64,000 nt of DNA, taken from contig OZ316892.1 in the NCBI GenBank assembly GCA_973895155.1, positions 16,988,001-17,052,000 of the forward strand. Reading direction: 5' to 3'. The stretch comes from Marsupella aquatica. Its lineage: Eukaryota > Marchantiophyta. Below the pieces are notes generated by a model that searched no databases, was not told the DNA's origin, and saw nothing but the letters and a program-made list of their open reading frames with translations. A program made the translations under genes and the position numbers. Of this stretch, positions 42,001 to 53,700 are shown one piece after another; position 1 is the stretch's first letter; every line of letters begins with the position of its first letter.

Positions 42001-42673
42001 TCGCACCGTCGCCCCACCCGAGCTCCACTACGGCCGAACCCGTCAAGTCAACAGCCCATTTGGGATGGGATGCAGAAATAAAGTACTTTCCAGGCGGCAG
42101 ATTCACAAACTCATAGCCACCTCCTGGCGAAGTGGTCACAGAGTACACATTCCCACTTTCTTTGCCTTCTTTGAGTGGAGAAAGACTAACTTCGACACCA
42201 GCAGGACCTTCTGTCTTGCCTTTGCTCAGTACCTTTCCAAAGAGAGTAAATCCGGTGTATCGAAAATTGATATCCTCATTCTCGTTGCAGCTGTTCTGAT
42301 CCACCACAACCGTGACCTCTTTAGGTTCAAACGACCAACCCTCCGGGCCCTTGATCTTGATGACAAAAGTGCCCCGGTCGTACACGGGAAGGAAGTAGTA
42401 GCCATTCGGTGCACAGTGCGTCCTGTCCTTGACTAGGCCGTCCAACGTATGGAGCTCCACAGTCATGTACGAGTAGTCCAGCTTCGGATCCGTGGGTTTG
42501 CGCAATTCAGCCAGGCTCGCGCTTGCCTCCACAAAACCTCCGCATCCTTGAATAGAATCGGTAGCACCTACGAGATCGGCGGCAGACACGACTAAGATAA
42601 GGAGGACACCGACGACGAGGGGGAGGAGGCTTGCCAGGAAGAGGCTCCGGCTGCAGACCGGAGTCCCTTTCAT
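39029..42673 (-). CDS. NOMO: Nodal modulator (NOMO) family ER membrane protein, single exon
   Basis: NOMO is a large ER lumenal protein with one membrane anchor. In animals it works with nicalin and TMEM147 at the Sec61 translocon during multi-pass membrane protein insertion. The ORF is 1214 aa, against about 1200 in known NOMO proteins. There is a signal peptide at about residues 8-33 (SLFLASLLPLVVGVLLILVV), then GCGGFVEASASL, YSYMTVELHTLDG and PNGYYFLPVYDRGTFVIKI. A chain of about a dozen beta-sandwich repeats of the carboxypeptidase-regulatory/Ig type follows (recurring G-x-V and PPGKY or PGKYLLE turns). A membrane helix lies at about 1159-1177 (VLPLVVGIAVIIIFISL), with a basic cytosolic tail ending RTKRAF. 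No stop, frameshift or intron was seen, which contrasts with the intron-rich neighbours. It looks functional. Confidence 0.95.
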   Translation of the reverse strand: MKGTPVCSRSLFLASLLPLVVGVLLILVVSAADLVGATDSIQGCGGFVEASASLAELRKPTDPKLDYSYMTVELHTLDGLVKDRTHCAPNGYYFLPVYDRGTFVIKIKGPEGWSFEPKEVTVVVDQNSCNENEDINFRYTGFTLFGKVLSKGKTEGPAGVEVSLSPLKEGKESGNVYSVTTSPGGGYEFVNLPPGKYFISASHPKWAVDLTGSAVVELGWGDGAIEDVFCVAGYGVEGSVSSQGNPVLGVQFYIYSDDVAAIPCPQGPGTSSPLPKQALCQVSSDGEGRFTFSAVPCGKYKLVPFYQGENTIFDVSPSSVDITVDHDSVEIAKPFQVTGFSIGGRVVDTQGSGVEGVKILIEDVERATTDAQGFYKLDQVTSTHYTIKASKANYKFSSLENLKVLPNMPSVPEIKATQYAVCGSINVITPAQAGKRQVALTHGPAKPQTKRANEDGSFCFEVPPGDYLLSPLTTQAEIKTGLLFTPSHLEITVNRPVLDANFSQAQVSISGVVKFKGPSSPLVTIKLRPLSMDTSRMQKTSVAMEGGEFSFKKVLPGKYLLEIRHEPVTEGAFWDDDWSWEQKTLEVDVGTEDVAGLMFAQKGYLVRVHSTHAARAFTLLGSKEALPLQIEKGWQEVSLESPGVYELSFLWPCVFFGALSFQLDTSHPRPLHLVGQKYVLTGHIHIDSKSHFDPNSFGDSLFVDIRKEDGTSLEVGVHLASEANATHPVAVYKYAHWAQLGDKLVFSPRHIGGSSIEGQKVLVYPKYQKVYVETDSCQPEIPLFNGRPGVYIAGSVIPPLAGVNITISPEKDSEAGGLKSGDIALWTVSGDDGTFRAGPLYDDTGYSVQATKEGFYLKSIGNNVFSVQKLGEIVVNIIPGEGAEEFLPAVLLSLSGDDGYRKNAATGSGGAFVFENLFPGSFYLRPLLKEYTFSPSAQAIEVGSGEIKEVTFSAQRFAYSVLGTVTSLSGRPEEGVSLEARSDKGYYEGTVSDSEGKYRLRGLLPDTIYTIRPLIKEGSPVKMERSSPGSVTLKVTENDTSGVQFVIFEEAPATILTGTVEGPNVEKWQPDILIEVVSAIEPVKVRQTVPLPMSSFFEVQGLPKGMYTVRLLALGSANQTHKFVSDAVEVDLESASQVHLGTLTFTVEEHLHGQELTSAPVLPLVVGIAVIIIFISLPKLKDAYQSVAGSTWSSSPPKPKIEVRKVVGRTKRAF

Positions 42674-42994
42674 CGTTCCCCACGATTTGATTATCTTGCG
42701 TTCTCCTCCGGCGCCACCGCAATTCGGGTTCCTTCCTGTTCTCGGCGTTTTACAATTGCCGAAGCTGCTGCTGCTGAACGGGCATCATCGCGACTTCGAC
42801 TTCGATGCAATTTTCTTTCTGCTGGTCAAGTCGAGGAGTCGTCGAGGAGTCGACTAGAGTAGAGAATCCTTTTCCCTCATTCCTTCTCTTTCCTGCTGTA
42901 CAGTACCGATACAGTACTGATGCTCGTTTTAGTAGTAGAAAACTCCTCGTCGGTATGCCGGCAGGAAAGCAAGCCTCCAATAGGCACTAACGTG

Positions 42995-43160
42995 TAGGGT
43001 GACCGAGGGCCTGGCCTGGCCTGGAGGGGGTTATGGGCCTATAATAATACACCTTTACTTGTGTTTGTCACCCATGACCCATGGTCTGGTCTGGAGGGGC
43101 CCAGAATTCTCTTAAATGTAGGGGTAACCAATGGCCTGGTCTGGAGGGGTTTATGAGCTG
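42995..43160. repeat. Degenerate GGCCTGGTCTGGAGGGG repeats
   Basis: Three loose units of about 50-70 bp share (GG)CCTGG(T)CTGGAGGGG followed by a G/T-rich stretch, at about 43013, 43082 and 43133. Confidence 0.6.
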
Positions 43161-46100
43161 TAAACCCCTTATGTGTAGTGGTACGGGCTGTGTTCCATTT
43201 GCCCTTGGGCACAGTAAACCCCCTTCCATCCACCCCCTGTTGGGCGATCCCTCCCTCTTATGTCCTTTGGGTTGCATAGTCATTCCTCACCCCCGAAAGG
43301 CAGGTTTTGAGGTGAGGGTCCACCAGCTCCACACGATGGTCACTCGGGATTGACTGGCAACTTCTCGCTTTTCTTGACTGGGTCCAATCCTTGTTTCGAC
43401 CTTTGTAGTTCTTTCCCCTTTAAGTTTCAGTTTTATTGATCAATGCCAGGCAGTCATACAAGCAATTGTCATTGCAAGCACTTTGGAGGCAGATTTGAGG
43501 AAGAGTGTTGAGTTTCCTGTGCTCTTGGCAAATGTTAGTCAAAGGAGAATCTATTTTTGTTTTGCCCTTTTCATCGTTTTCTTGATACAACGTGAATCAA
43601 GCTCGCACTCATCTTGTGATTCGATTTGCAGTGATCGACAATTGAATCAATCCCAGCTGGTTAAGATCGGGTACCCTCATTTTGGAAACCATCGCTGTTT
43701 GCTTTTGTCATCGGTCTATGCGGGATTTGAGGAGTTAAATCCAATCCAAGCGTGCTCAACACTAGAGAGCCAAATCTTTCCTTTCTCTGGTCAAGAACTT
43801 TGCAGTTGAAGGGTATTATGCGTACCGATTCTTCTGACATCACCTTTGAGCAATGACCGTCTGGTTATTTGCAGGCTGGTGGTAGATCTCAAACCAGATT
43901 AGACACTAGCTTTTACTGTGTATGTTAGAGTGAAATTCTTTATTATTCATAGGAATTGAAGACTACAGGGTGAAAGGTTGAAACTTCTCATACATGGAGA
44001 TACTCGATGGACCCATGAGTGATCCAGACAGTTGATAGATCTCAAATCAATGTACCCAAAAGCTCATGGGGTCTCATGGGGTCTATCAAGTAAGGCATTT
44101 CAATTTAGGGGTCCATCAAGTAGATATTTCCTTCTCATATATGATTTATTGGAGTATTTCGTTGTGTGCAGTCCTCAAGGAAACTTTGTGGTCAGATTGA
44201 TTCTTGTCAATTGGGATCTTTCTCCTTTCATGGGATTTTGTCAAATGCCCTTGTGATCTGCCCACCCAAGCTTAGGCAAAGTTTTACACCTAGAGATCAA
44301 GGACTCAAACAAGGCTAGGACACAAAGCACAATGTAACAGGAAGAGAATTCTACAGACCAAGTCAGGACGAGTAAGAAGATACTAGAAGAACATTTTTCC
44401 CTGATCAGTTTGTTTTCAAGATCACTCTCACTGTCGGAACCCTCATTCACTTCAATAGAAGATGCATTAAATCATTTGAAGTGCATGCGCTCTCTCTTGG
44501 ATGATATGGATGCAAGCAATGTAATAAATGCTTGTCATGTCAAGAACAATTCAGTTGAATATGTCATGATCAAGCTCAGGGGCACTTGTTGCAGAAGCAC
44601 TGTGGTGTCTATTATTGTTCTGAGAAGCAAGGGTGAAGACACTACTAGAACAAAATCAGTTGACAGGATTTGACAAGATGAGACAAAGTAAGCTCATAGA
44701 GAAAGGTGCAGTATTTGGTGCAATCAAAAGGCAATGGGTTCAATGTCTGCATATTTGCTTATAAAAAAACTTGGTGGGAAACTTAACAAGTGATTACAAT
44801 GGAAACTTTTCTGAAGCGTTGTAGTAGATTTAGCAGCCATATGATATCACTTCTCTGAGTACATTGACTAGAGAAGTAAGGAGCTAGACATTAAAAAAGT
44901 AGCTTCATACTACCCTTCTTAAGGGCAATATAAGACATGATATATGCAGTTCCAAATTATACTTTTGGGCTCGGTGAAACTTATTTCCAAGATTGCAAGT
45001 AATGCTAGCAAATTTCTATGGAAATGATAACAACTAATGGACTCGGCTGCTTGTAAAACCTGTCTTTTGCATTGAAGAGGTTCTATTGTGCATGCGTGAT
45101 TACTCGTCCATTGGACATGAGCAAGTTTGTCATTTGTTTGGCAATAAAGATTCTGTTGTTGTTGTTACTGGGTTTGACCTCACCCTAATGCTTTTCGCTA
45201 ATTTCTTCAGCTTAGGGAGCTTATTGGTTCCGTTGTTCCTATTTCATGAGTTCAAAAGGAGAGTATTTGCAATTCTTTTGGAGCTTATTTTCTACACATC
45301 CTAGTTTTGATAGGCAATGTAATAAGAACCTATCTTATGACGGTTCCCAGGAGACTAAGGAGTTGTCTAGATGGAGCAGATTGTATCGAGTATTTTAGTG
45401 TCAACCTTGGAAGGAGTTCTTCTCATCGATTGCCAATGTCCAATTTAAACTTGTTCTGAAGATGAACTCGGGGGTTTCACTTCCACAAAAATGGCATATC
45501 ACGTGCGACAAAGGATAGGGTCATTTTATTGGTTGTAAGGGAAGACTTAAGAATTTTTGTAGAAGAACAATAGGGTATTTTAAATTCAATTTTGAGACTT
45601 ATAAGAACATTAGGGCCTTTTTAATCCAATTTTTGGAATATTCCAAGAATATTCCAACTTTATAGGGGTTAAAAAATGATATTTTTTTCTTACATTTGAG
45701 GGGGTCCAAGGCCTAAAAACGTCGCAGGTGATGGGGAGGTCCCCATGTAGTGAGACCCCCGAGAAGATGAATGCCAAGCTCCCATGCAAATGTTGGTACC
45801 AAATCTACTTTGTAACTAATCCTCGGACATTTTAGTTCCAACATGTTGATATTTTACAGAAAATCCCATGGACCATAAGGAACTTGATACAATTTTGAGT
45901 GTTCGTTACCCAAGCACTGCCCTTAGAACCAAAATGAAGTTGTGGAGCTGGGCTTTTATAGAGGTCCTGATGTGTCCTGACAACACATGTTCAGGTTATC
46001 AACGGTATCAAGCATAGAAATGGCACATTCTCCTTACGCACAAGCCTGGCACACAAGCACAACCTGACCTTATGATAAAGAAAGTTGAAGAAGTTAGTTC

Positions 46101-48689
46101 ATTACCTGAACGTAACCATTACTAATAAACCGTGTAATAAACTCTAGAAAATATTGAGCATATTTTACGTTTGCTGTTAATTTGCGCTCCATCCATTCAA
46201 TACAGGTTGATTTGCTCCAGTGGGAGTTGCTTAGGGTAAACACCTGACAACAACCGGATCTCAACTGTGCCTTACAAGTCATGAGTGCTACTGAAAATGA
46301 GATGACTTCCAGCTTGCAACCGGGTTGCAACCGTGACTTGATCCAAAAGCATCACAATCTTTGCAAGTGACATCCATGATCACACTTTCGATCATGCCCT
46401 TATTGAGAATATGTGCAATTGACAGCAAGATTTCCTGGGCACAAGAACTCAAGGTGCAAGATGAGAAAACTGACATTGAAAGGGACAATTGTTGTCAAAG
46501 CTCTGTCGAACTAATGCATGCTTGAATAACCAGACCAAACATTTGTCTAAGTAGACTATGAAGAAAATTGGTGTGAGCACGGATTTAATAAGTGAGTCCG
46601 TATCTCTCAAACTATGCGAGCCAGATGCTCTCCATACTCTTCCTTAGAGGACCATTTTGGGATCAAGATGCGAACAACAAAGGAAGCTGCCATGACTCCT
46701 ACTTCACGCTAATATTGTGGCCAGTGCTACATAGCCAACTGTGTGTGCCGGCCCAAAATAACACACAATCATGTAATTGACTGAAGCTCACCTTCCACTG
46801 AAACTCAGATGTACTTGAGGCATCCTGCAAATGTTGCAGAGTGGACACAAGTAAGTATAAAGCATCTAAAGTACACAAAAGGTTCTACGTCTGTCAAAAA
46901 ACTTGTAGTCAACAGTATTCCTTGAGCCTGCAGACTGCCGGTGGCCACTACCTTAGAGTTACCTTGGGAATTGTGCATGACATTTGGAAGGGACAAATTC
47001 AAAGTCTGAAGGCCCTGTGCTTCAACAATTTCAGGTGTAAAGTTAGATATGGCCTTGCTTGTCTGTTGTATATACACTCTATACGTGCCTATTCTTCAAA
47101 GCAAAGTTCCAGCTCAATTTATGAGGGCAAACCTCAACTCAATCTCAAGTGTTGCTTTGGTTGCACAATCATGGCTCTTTGTCAAACTGTATATGAAGTC
47201 TAGCAATCCATGGTGGCTTGATAAAAAAATGTCTACGGCCCTTACTAGCCATTTTGAACGTTGACCCACAATGGTCCCCAATGACCCCTTCTCAAACCAT
47301 GTACCCCCTGGGTTGTGCTGACCCAAGACTTGGGTTTCAGTCCCCAAATCAGACTGGAATTTTGTAGGCCGGTGTGGGATGCTGTCGCAACAGGTGTTGC
47401 AAATTCATCACAATAACTCTTTAGTCCAAGAAGGCAGGTTAAACCTCAACTTTATGTGTAAGAGCTGCCGGTAACTCGGAGCCCTCATTCTATACAATCA
47501 CATTCACAGAGGGATGGACAAGAGTGTTGCTTCAAGAGTTTAATTTGCCTTTTGCTTGCAATTTCACATTTTTTGTCAGCCTACAAGCATGAATGAACAG
47601 TAGCCAGGCATGGAAGGGGGCCCTTTTATATGGGCAGGTGTGGTTTAACAAAGGCGGTCTTGAGTAGTTTCTAGTGGCACCATGATGAGCTCCTGATTGA
47701 TGTGAACAAAATGCCATTCCTAACATTGGCAACGGAGTCCCAGGTTTGAAGTTGTGGTCCCCACTAGATACAGGTTGGGGGCCAGAACAAGGGCCAGAAA
47801 TATGAGACCAAAGCTAGTCCACGGGTCGCGGGTCTCAAAGAAACCAATGTAAAGTGAATATACGTTCTAAGAACCCTCACAAGCCATCGAGTTGTAATCA
47901 GTTTGAGATCCGTTGCTACTCTCACTAGGCCAAGGGACAAAGCGTAGCGCAAGAGTGTTGATGCATACAGGCCCCAATACAGGAAGACCATAAGGGAGGT
48001 TGGTTGACTTCCAACTTGTGGTGCACCCCGATTGAGGTGCGTGGCCTCGGCATGCCATTTCCATTGATTGGGCAATCATTGCTGCCCGTGGGCAATGGAC
48101 CATAGCTCAAGATGGGCAAGTGACCCGGGAAGTGACCTCAAGAAGCTAGTGGATGCATTGCAAAGTGGGTGACAAGGGCTATGAAGGGAGAAAGTCAGTA
48201 GCTAGACCCCAGGTTGGGGTTGAGATGCCATATTCTTTACCCTATCACCACAATCGTGTGACAAAATAAAGCTTCCAATTCAGATGTAGTCCCCTAGTGG
48301 GAATGATGTGAGAGGTAGGGTTCCATGGGCAGGAAACAAGGTACTATATTTAAAGAATAATCACAACTCACTCTACACTATCTTACAAAGAGAGAGGATA
48401 CAATGAACATCAACTTTTGTGCAATACTTTCTCTACTTCAAGTGTAATGGCATCAAGTACTCTTTGACATGCTCAATTGCAAGTATTACACAAGAGATTG
48501 ATGTTGTGCACGCTGGTGTGCAATATCCAATAGTTGGATATACTCTATCCATTATGACCATGCATTTCTTGATAAAGGAAACTTGCAGTACTTTCAACAC
48601 ACTGCCCATATAAAAGCCCCATTCCCTCCCTCGCTACTCCTCATTCTTGTCCTATGCACTCACCACCTTTTCTGAATCTATGCATTTTA

Positions 48690-48742
48690 TAATGAGAGCT
48701 ATGGGTAACCCGTAGTTTGTTATAGTGGCAGTTGTGATTTAA
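48690..48742 (-). mobile_element. TTAA transposon terminus, copy D
   Basis: The minus strand reads TTAA, then ATCACAACTGCCACTATAAC, then CTACGGGTTACCCATAG, the same end, spacing (23 nt) and palindrome as copy B. How far the element extends leftward is not clear. I found no transposase exons near it, so it is a non-autonomous or solo end. Confidence 0.6.
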
Positions 48743-49782
48743 TAAGAGGGCTCAAGACAAACAAGAATGAATGAAAATGAAGGAGTGGGCATCTCAAAAG
48801 TAGATGGCAGTGGGACTCTTCCACAGTTATAGACCACTGCTACGGTAATTTTGAAACAGGCAGGGCACTTCTGGAGGTCTTTTGTAGCTTTCTGCTGGAA
48901 CTGTCAGCAGACCGCAAGGATTACCATTCCCCAAGGTGACCACAACGGAACCTACCCTAGTTGGTACTCACATTGGAGCTTTGTCTTCAACTGAGCACAT
49001 TGTTGTCGAGCGTCAAGCTCATTGTCTTTGAGCTGTGTAGATTGTCATCAAGCTTGATGCAAACTTGCAAGTGTCCACAGCCAGGGAAGGTTTCTCTTTG
49101 CAGATGGTTCACATGGATCCCAGCAGAGGTGACAACTGACTTATCAATGTGGATGCAGCTTGAGATGTATTTCTTGATCAGGTCTGGCATTGAATGACTT
49201 CTGAAGCTTTGTGTCTCGTGTGAATTTGAATCTCCTACTAGACTCCAGATTCATTCACTGTCTCCATTGGAGTGAATGAATGACCTCCTTTAAAAAAGTA
49301 AAAGCTCTAAAAGTTGTATGAACTAATAGCTACTATGAGGGCATTCATGTCCAAGAGCAGTGGACAGAAAATTTTGGTTTGTCCAGTTAAAACATCTCAG
49401 GTTTCAGATAAAAAAGGTTTAACATTTGTGAAGTGGAAACTGGAATGGAACCTGAAATTGACATTCAAATGACTAGCTTTAAGTTCAATGAAGATGACCT
49501 GTTTTGGGATTTGATGACCTGTGAATATGACCCTTTGGAGCTGGAAGGTCATCCAAGTGAAGTGCTTGAAGTACGTTTTGTTGCTTGAGGGTCACAAGTG
49601 CACTGCTTGGAAAATACTTTGTTATGCACCACTCAGTGGTATTTTGTGCTAAGTGGACAACAATGGACTTTTGCAAAAGTTTCTGTGATGGCCTGGGACC
49701 TAGACCGAGGCTATGTAGGCAGATGGTTCGCATGGACAAATTATCGTTCTTGGTCTTGGGACTAGATCTACTAGCGCATAAT

Positions 49783-49972
49783 GACAATGGTGCATGTCTC
49801 CATAACAGTCACTTATTAAGTGCATCGATATAGCCAGAGGTGGGATAATCAAGCGCCAATTGAATGGAAGTTAGCTGTCACCTTAGATGGACTACACACT
49901 GGGGCATGGTGACAATGGTGCATGTCTCCGTCAACGGTCGCTGATCGAGTGCATCAATCGAGCCAGAGATGC
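49783..49972. repeat. About 60-bp dispersed direct repeat
   Basis: GACAATGGTGCATGTCTCC followed by GTGCATC and AGCCAGAG occurs at about 49787 and 49909, with roughly 80 percent identity by eye. Confidence 0.7.
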
Positions 49973-50775
49973 CCATAAAATACATAATAGTCCTCACAAT
50001 CGGGATGCCCTGAAGAGGATCGGCATCAAAATCTTCCAACAAGCGAAAAGTACAAAAAAGGGGTGGGGAGGTCGGAATTGCATACAAGAATATTCATGTT
50101 CAGCGTGTGCAGGAACGTTCTTCATTACAATGCATTCCCAAAACGAAAGATAGGGCGCACTTAAACATCCAAATCAACAAGAGCAGCTTGCTGAGTGTCT
50201 TTCAATCTGAAAATTGTGTTACATGCAATTCCCTAGGGCCACACTAGATATGATTCTTCAAAAAAGAATCTGGCTAGATAAAGCCTTGCTAGTCAGGTCA
50301 AGCCCATTCTATTCTATGTAGGACTACAAAGGAGATCATGGAGTAACTAAGACTAGTACAAGGTGAGTGCCTCGGATGCCTCCCATCGACCACAATCCTT
50401 GTTCACTCAATCATAACAGGTGTCACGCTGCAGTGCCAGGCCCATCTGACATAAATTCCAAGGCACCAATATTCTTACCTAACAGTGCCTGGGAAAAAAT
50501 TAGAACTAATGAGAGTACAAGCTTCGCTCTCGGAGGGGGAATGGTAAATCAGTTTCCAACCCTTACGAAGTAGCTAGTGCGTGCGCTCCAATGGACGGAG
50601 AGCTACAGGATGGGCAATGGTAATCAATTTCCTACCCGTAATTAGCCAGTGCATACTCTGATGGAAGAGACAGCCATACAACACTAGTGAACGCCGACAC
50701 GACCTGAGGATCACTTGGTCTCGAAAAAAAATTAGAACTTTCTAAATCCAACGCATTTGGTGCTGACCCTCCAGG

Positions 50776-53700
50776 TTAGGACTTAATGTCATCGTCTCCC
50801 ACAGACTGATCATAATCACTGCGCCAAAAGTTGACATCGTTGAAAGTTGGGTTTCCAGCCGCTTCCTTCTCCTTGGGGTCAACCTCAGTCTCCACACTGT
50901 CAGGCTCCTTCAGAACGTCAGGTATGATAGGTCCTGCTTCTCCCACAATACCTTCCTTGAGAGCTTTCTCCATTGCCATTGCTGTGCCTTCAGGTTCCAC
51001 CCCAATCACTGGTGCACCCCCAAACAATGGAACCATCATCGGTTCCACACTTGCATCAATATGATTTTCTATAGGCACTAAAGAAGCCTCTGGCGTTGAG
51101 TCGAGGCTCGGTTCATCCCCAACTTCAAAATGTGCAGTACGCTCTGACGAAGACTCAGGATCAGCTACGGACTCATCCGCTTTCTCCACATCGACTTCAG
51201 ATGGAACAGTCTCTCCAGGAGAAACGCGCCCCGAAGTTCCTTCTAAGTCTCCATGCTCCTGTAATCCTTCCCAGTCCACCGATTTTGAAGCAAAAAGATC
51301 TACATTCCTTTCGGCGGGGTTGAATAAAAATAGATTATCTGAAAGTCCAAGCTTTTCAAGCTCCGTAGATATATCTTCTACTGAAGTATTCGTAGAATCC
51401 CTGGAACTAACACCATTGTATCCAGGTCCTTTGTCAAATCGTTGTTCAAATCCAGGGTCGCCAGGAGCGGCAGCATTTGGAGAAGTTGCAGTATCTGCTA
51501 GATCCTCATCTTCTCCTACAACCACCTCATCATCACTGCTGCTCCCACCACTGCTATGTGGTGGTGACACGACATTGGTCACTTGCTCGTCTTCCACTCT
51601 CTGAGATGGTGGAGATATGAGGAAAGAGGGTAAGGGTTGCTTGGACCGGCTTTCATCCTGGAAAGCAAACCAACTCTTGTTGCCATACATGCTGTCCTTG
51701 GTATTCCTGTGCGAAAATATTTTATTAGAAATCTAATCACACTTGCAATCATAGATAAAAAAAAAACGAGAGATCACAGTCCACAATTGTCACTCGCATG
51801 TCGTCCGATGAATAGGAGGTCTTATAGGGCACCACTAAAGTATCCTGTGGCATACAGTACTCAAGTTGGCAACCTTCAGGACCGGTTTAGTGGAGGAACC
51901 CGGTATTCAGCTAATCCTTGTCTTTCTTCAATGCCTCGTATCAGCAACGTTGACTAAGTCCGTTAAATGAATCAGAGTCTAAAGAAAGCATCATCGATAC
52001 TCTGACAACCATTAAATAGAATTGGTTACAAGTTCTGTAAATCCTCCGTACCTGTCCTGCTCATCACCTAGTCGCAACGAAGATATTACTACTTCTGCTG
52101 ACTCGTCATCAAAATAAACATCCTAAGAGTACACAACAACAAAATAGGGTCAGGGTCAGAGGCTATCCACTCTGTCTACACAATTTACTTTAGACTTCTA
52201 CTTCAGTCTACACAGTCTACTTGCACCAAAAAGAAGAACCGCTCATTTCAAGGTAAAACCCGCCTACAACTGCCTCACTCGTGCTGTCTTCTCCGAAAAA
52301 ACAAAATCCCCCATAAGCCTCAAAGCAAAGCAACTCTCATCTTCAAAATGAACTTCATGACCGCCATAAATTGCACAGAATTCTAAACACAGGGGAACTT
52401 GTACCTCTTCGTCTCGCTCTAGTGATCCATGACCCTGGCAAGGACGTCATAGAAGTGTTAAACTCAGAAATACGTAGATCAGAAGAAGTCAGACAGCCAC
52501 CATTGCTAATGATACTTCACGACCCACTGCTTGAGTTAACCATCACGGAAGGCACCAAGCCAAACCATCTTCCAGTGAGCTAACGGCATATAACATACAA
52601 GGCAAGATGTTCATACAAAAACTGTAGGTATGTGAGTGCAGTGCTGTGACAGAACTAATTGACCGTTTGTAATTTAATGAATCTTGGGATCTTGGGATCA
52701 ATGATATTACCTCTTCCACATCCTCATTGTCAAACATGCCATAGCGATAAACTTCTCTAGTTATGCTGCCTGCCATTGTCGATATGTCATAATCTTTATC
52801 ACGGAAGTCGTCCTCGTCACTATCCACAGGACGTTCCTGAACAGCGGTTGGACGCCTGAAGAGACCCATATCGGGACGAGAGCCCACCAGAAATATGGTC
52901 AATCAAACAGGAGATAAATTTCACGATTAAAAACAATACCGGGCTTTGATTTGACTGTTAATGGAGAATGAAAAATGCTGCATATGTTCAATAGTACACC
53001 TTCCTCCAGATCACACAGCATTTATATTTTCTTGAAAGGTATACTAGCCTCCGGATGACAAAACATTAATCGATACTCGGCAGATGAATTCGAATTTCAT
53101 TTCATGTCAAACGTACTTACCCGCATGTCCACTGGAAAACATTCTCCAATCTATTGCGATTCTCAAGAACCGTTGTCTGCCACTCACTCCATCTGGGGTC
53201 GGCCTGAAGATGATTCCAAGATGCAATGATGACTCTAATCAGAAAGGAATGATAAGTAAATCTCCAAGAGCTACAGAATTCTTTACTGTGCCATGACAGC
53301 CAAGACCTACAGAGTTGAACGAGGTGTGTTTCTTAAATCCACAAACCTGAAGGTGGGTTTGAATCAAAGGATTGCTCGAATGAACAAATTTGTTCGCAAT
53401 CCTCGTTAAGTGCCCCATGTTTCCTATTCTTGGAGGACTCTTGTTGGTAGCCGCCCTTGGCTACAAATACAACCAAGCCGTCATAAACTGTCAGAATCGT
53501 AGCCAACATAAAGCGCAAGGACATCATCCCGAACAAACTCTTAGCCACCACCATCATCAAAAACTCTGCGTCTGTGAAGCACACTGCTCATAGTCGGCTT
53601 TTAGGCAACTCCAGCGATGCACATTATCTTTGACCGTGTCCGCAAACAAAAGAAAAGGACCAGCCTACCAAGACTCAACTTTTTGTAAAAAAAATGGTTT

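Larger units (their letters stand above)
42674..50775. other. Intergenic between NOMO and the SAPS gene
   Basis: 42674-42990 is probably the NOMO 5' UTR and promoter. No gene is recognised in the rest; ORFs of up to 120 codons have no domain. Short repeats and one transposon terminus are listed separately. Confidence 0.4.

Noticed and set aside
43483-44673. Plus-strand ORFs of 108 and 87 codons
   Set aside because: Neither shows a domain, and no splice sites join them into a longer frame.
45440-45560. WHITCDKG..C-like stretch as a BED zinc finger
   Set aside because: The Cys and His spacing does not fit, and stops interrupt the frame.
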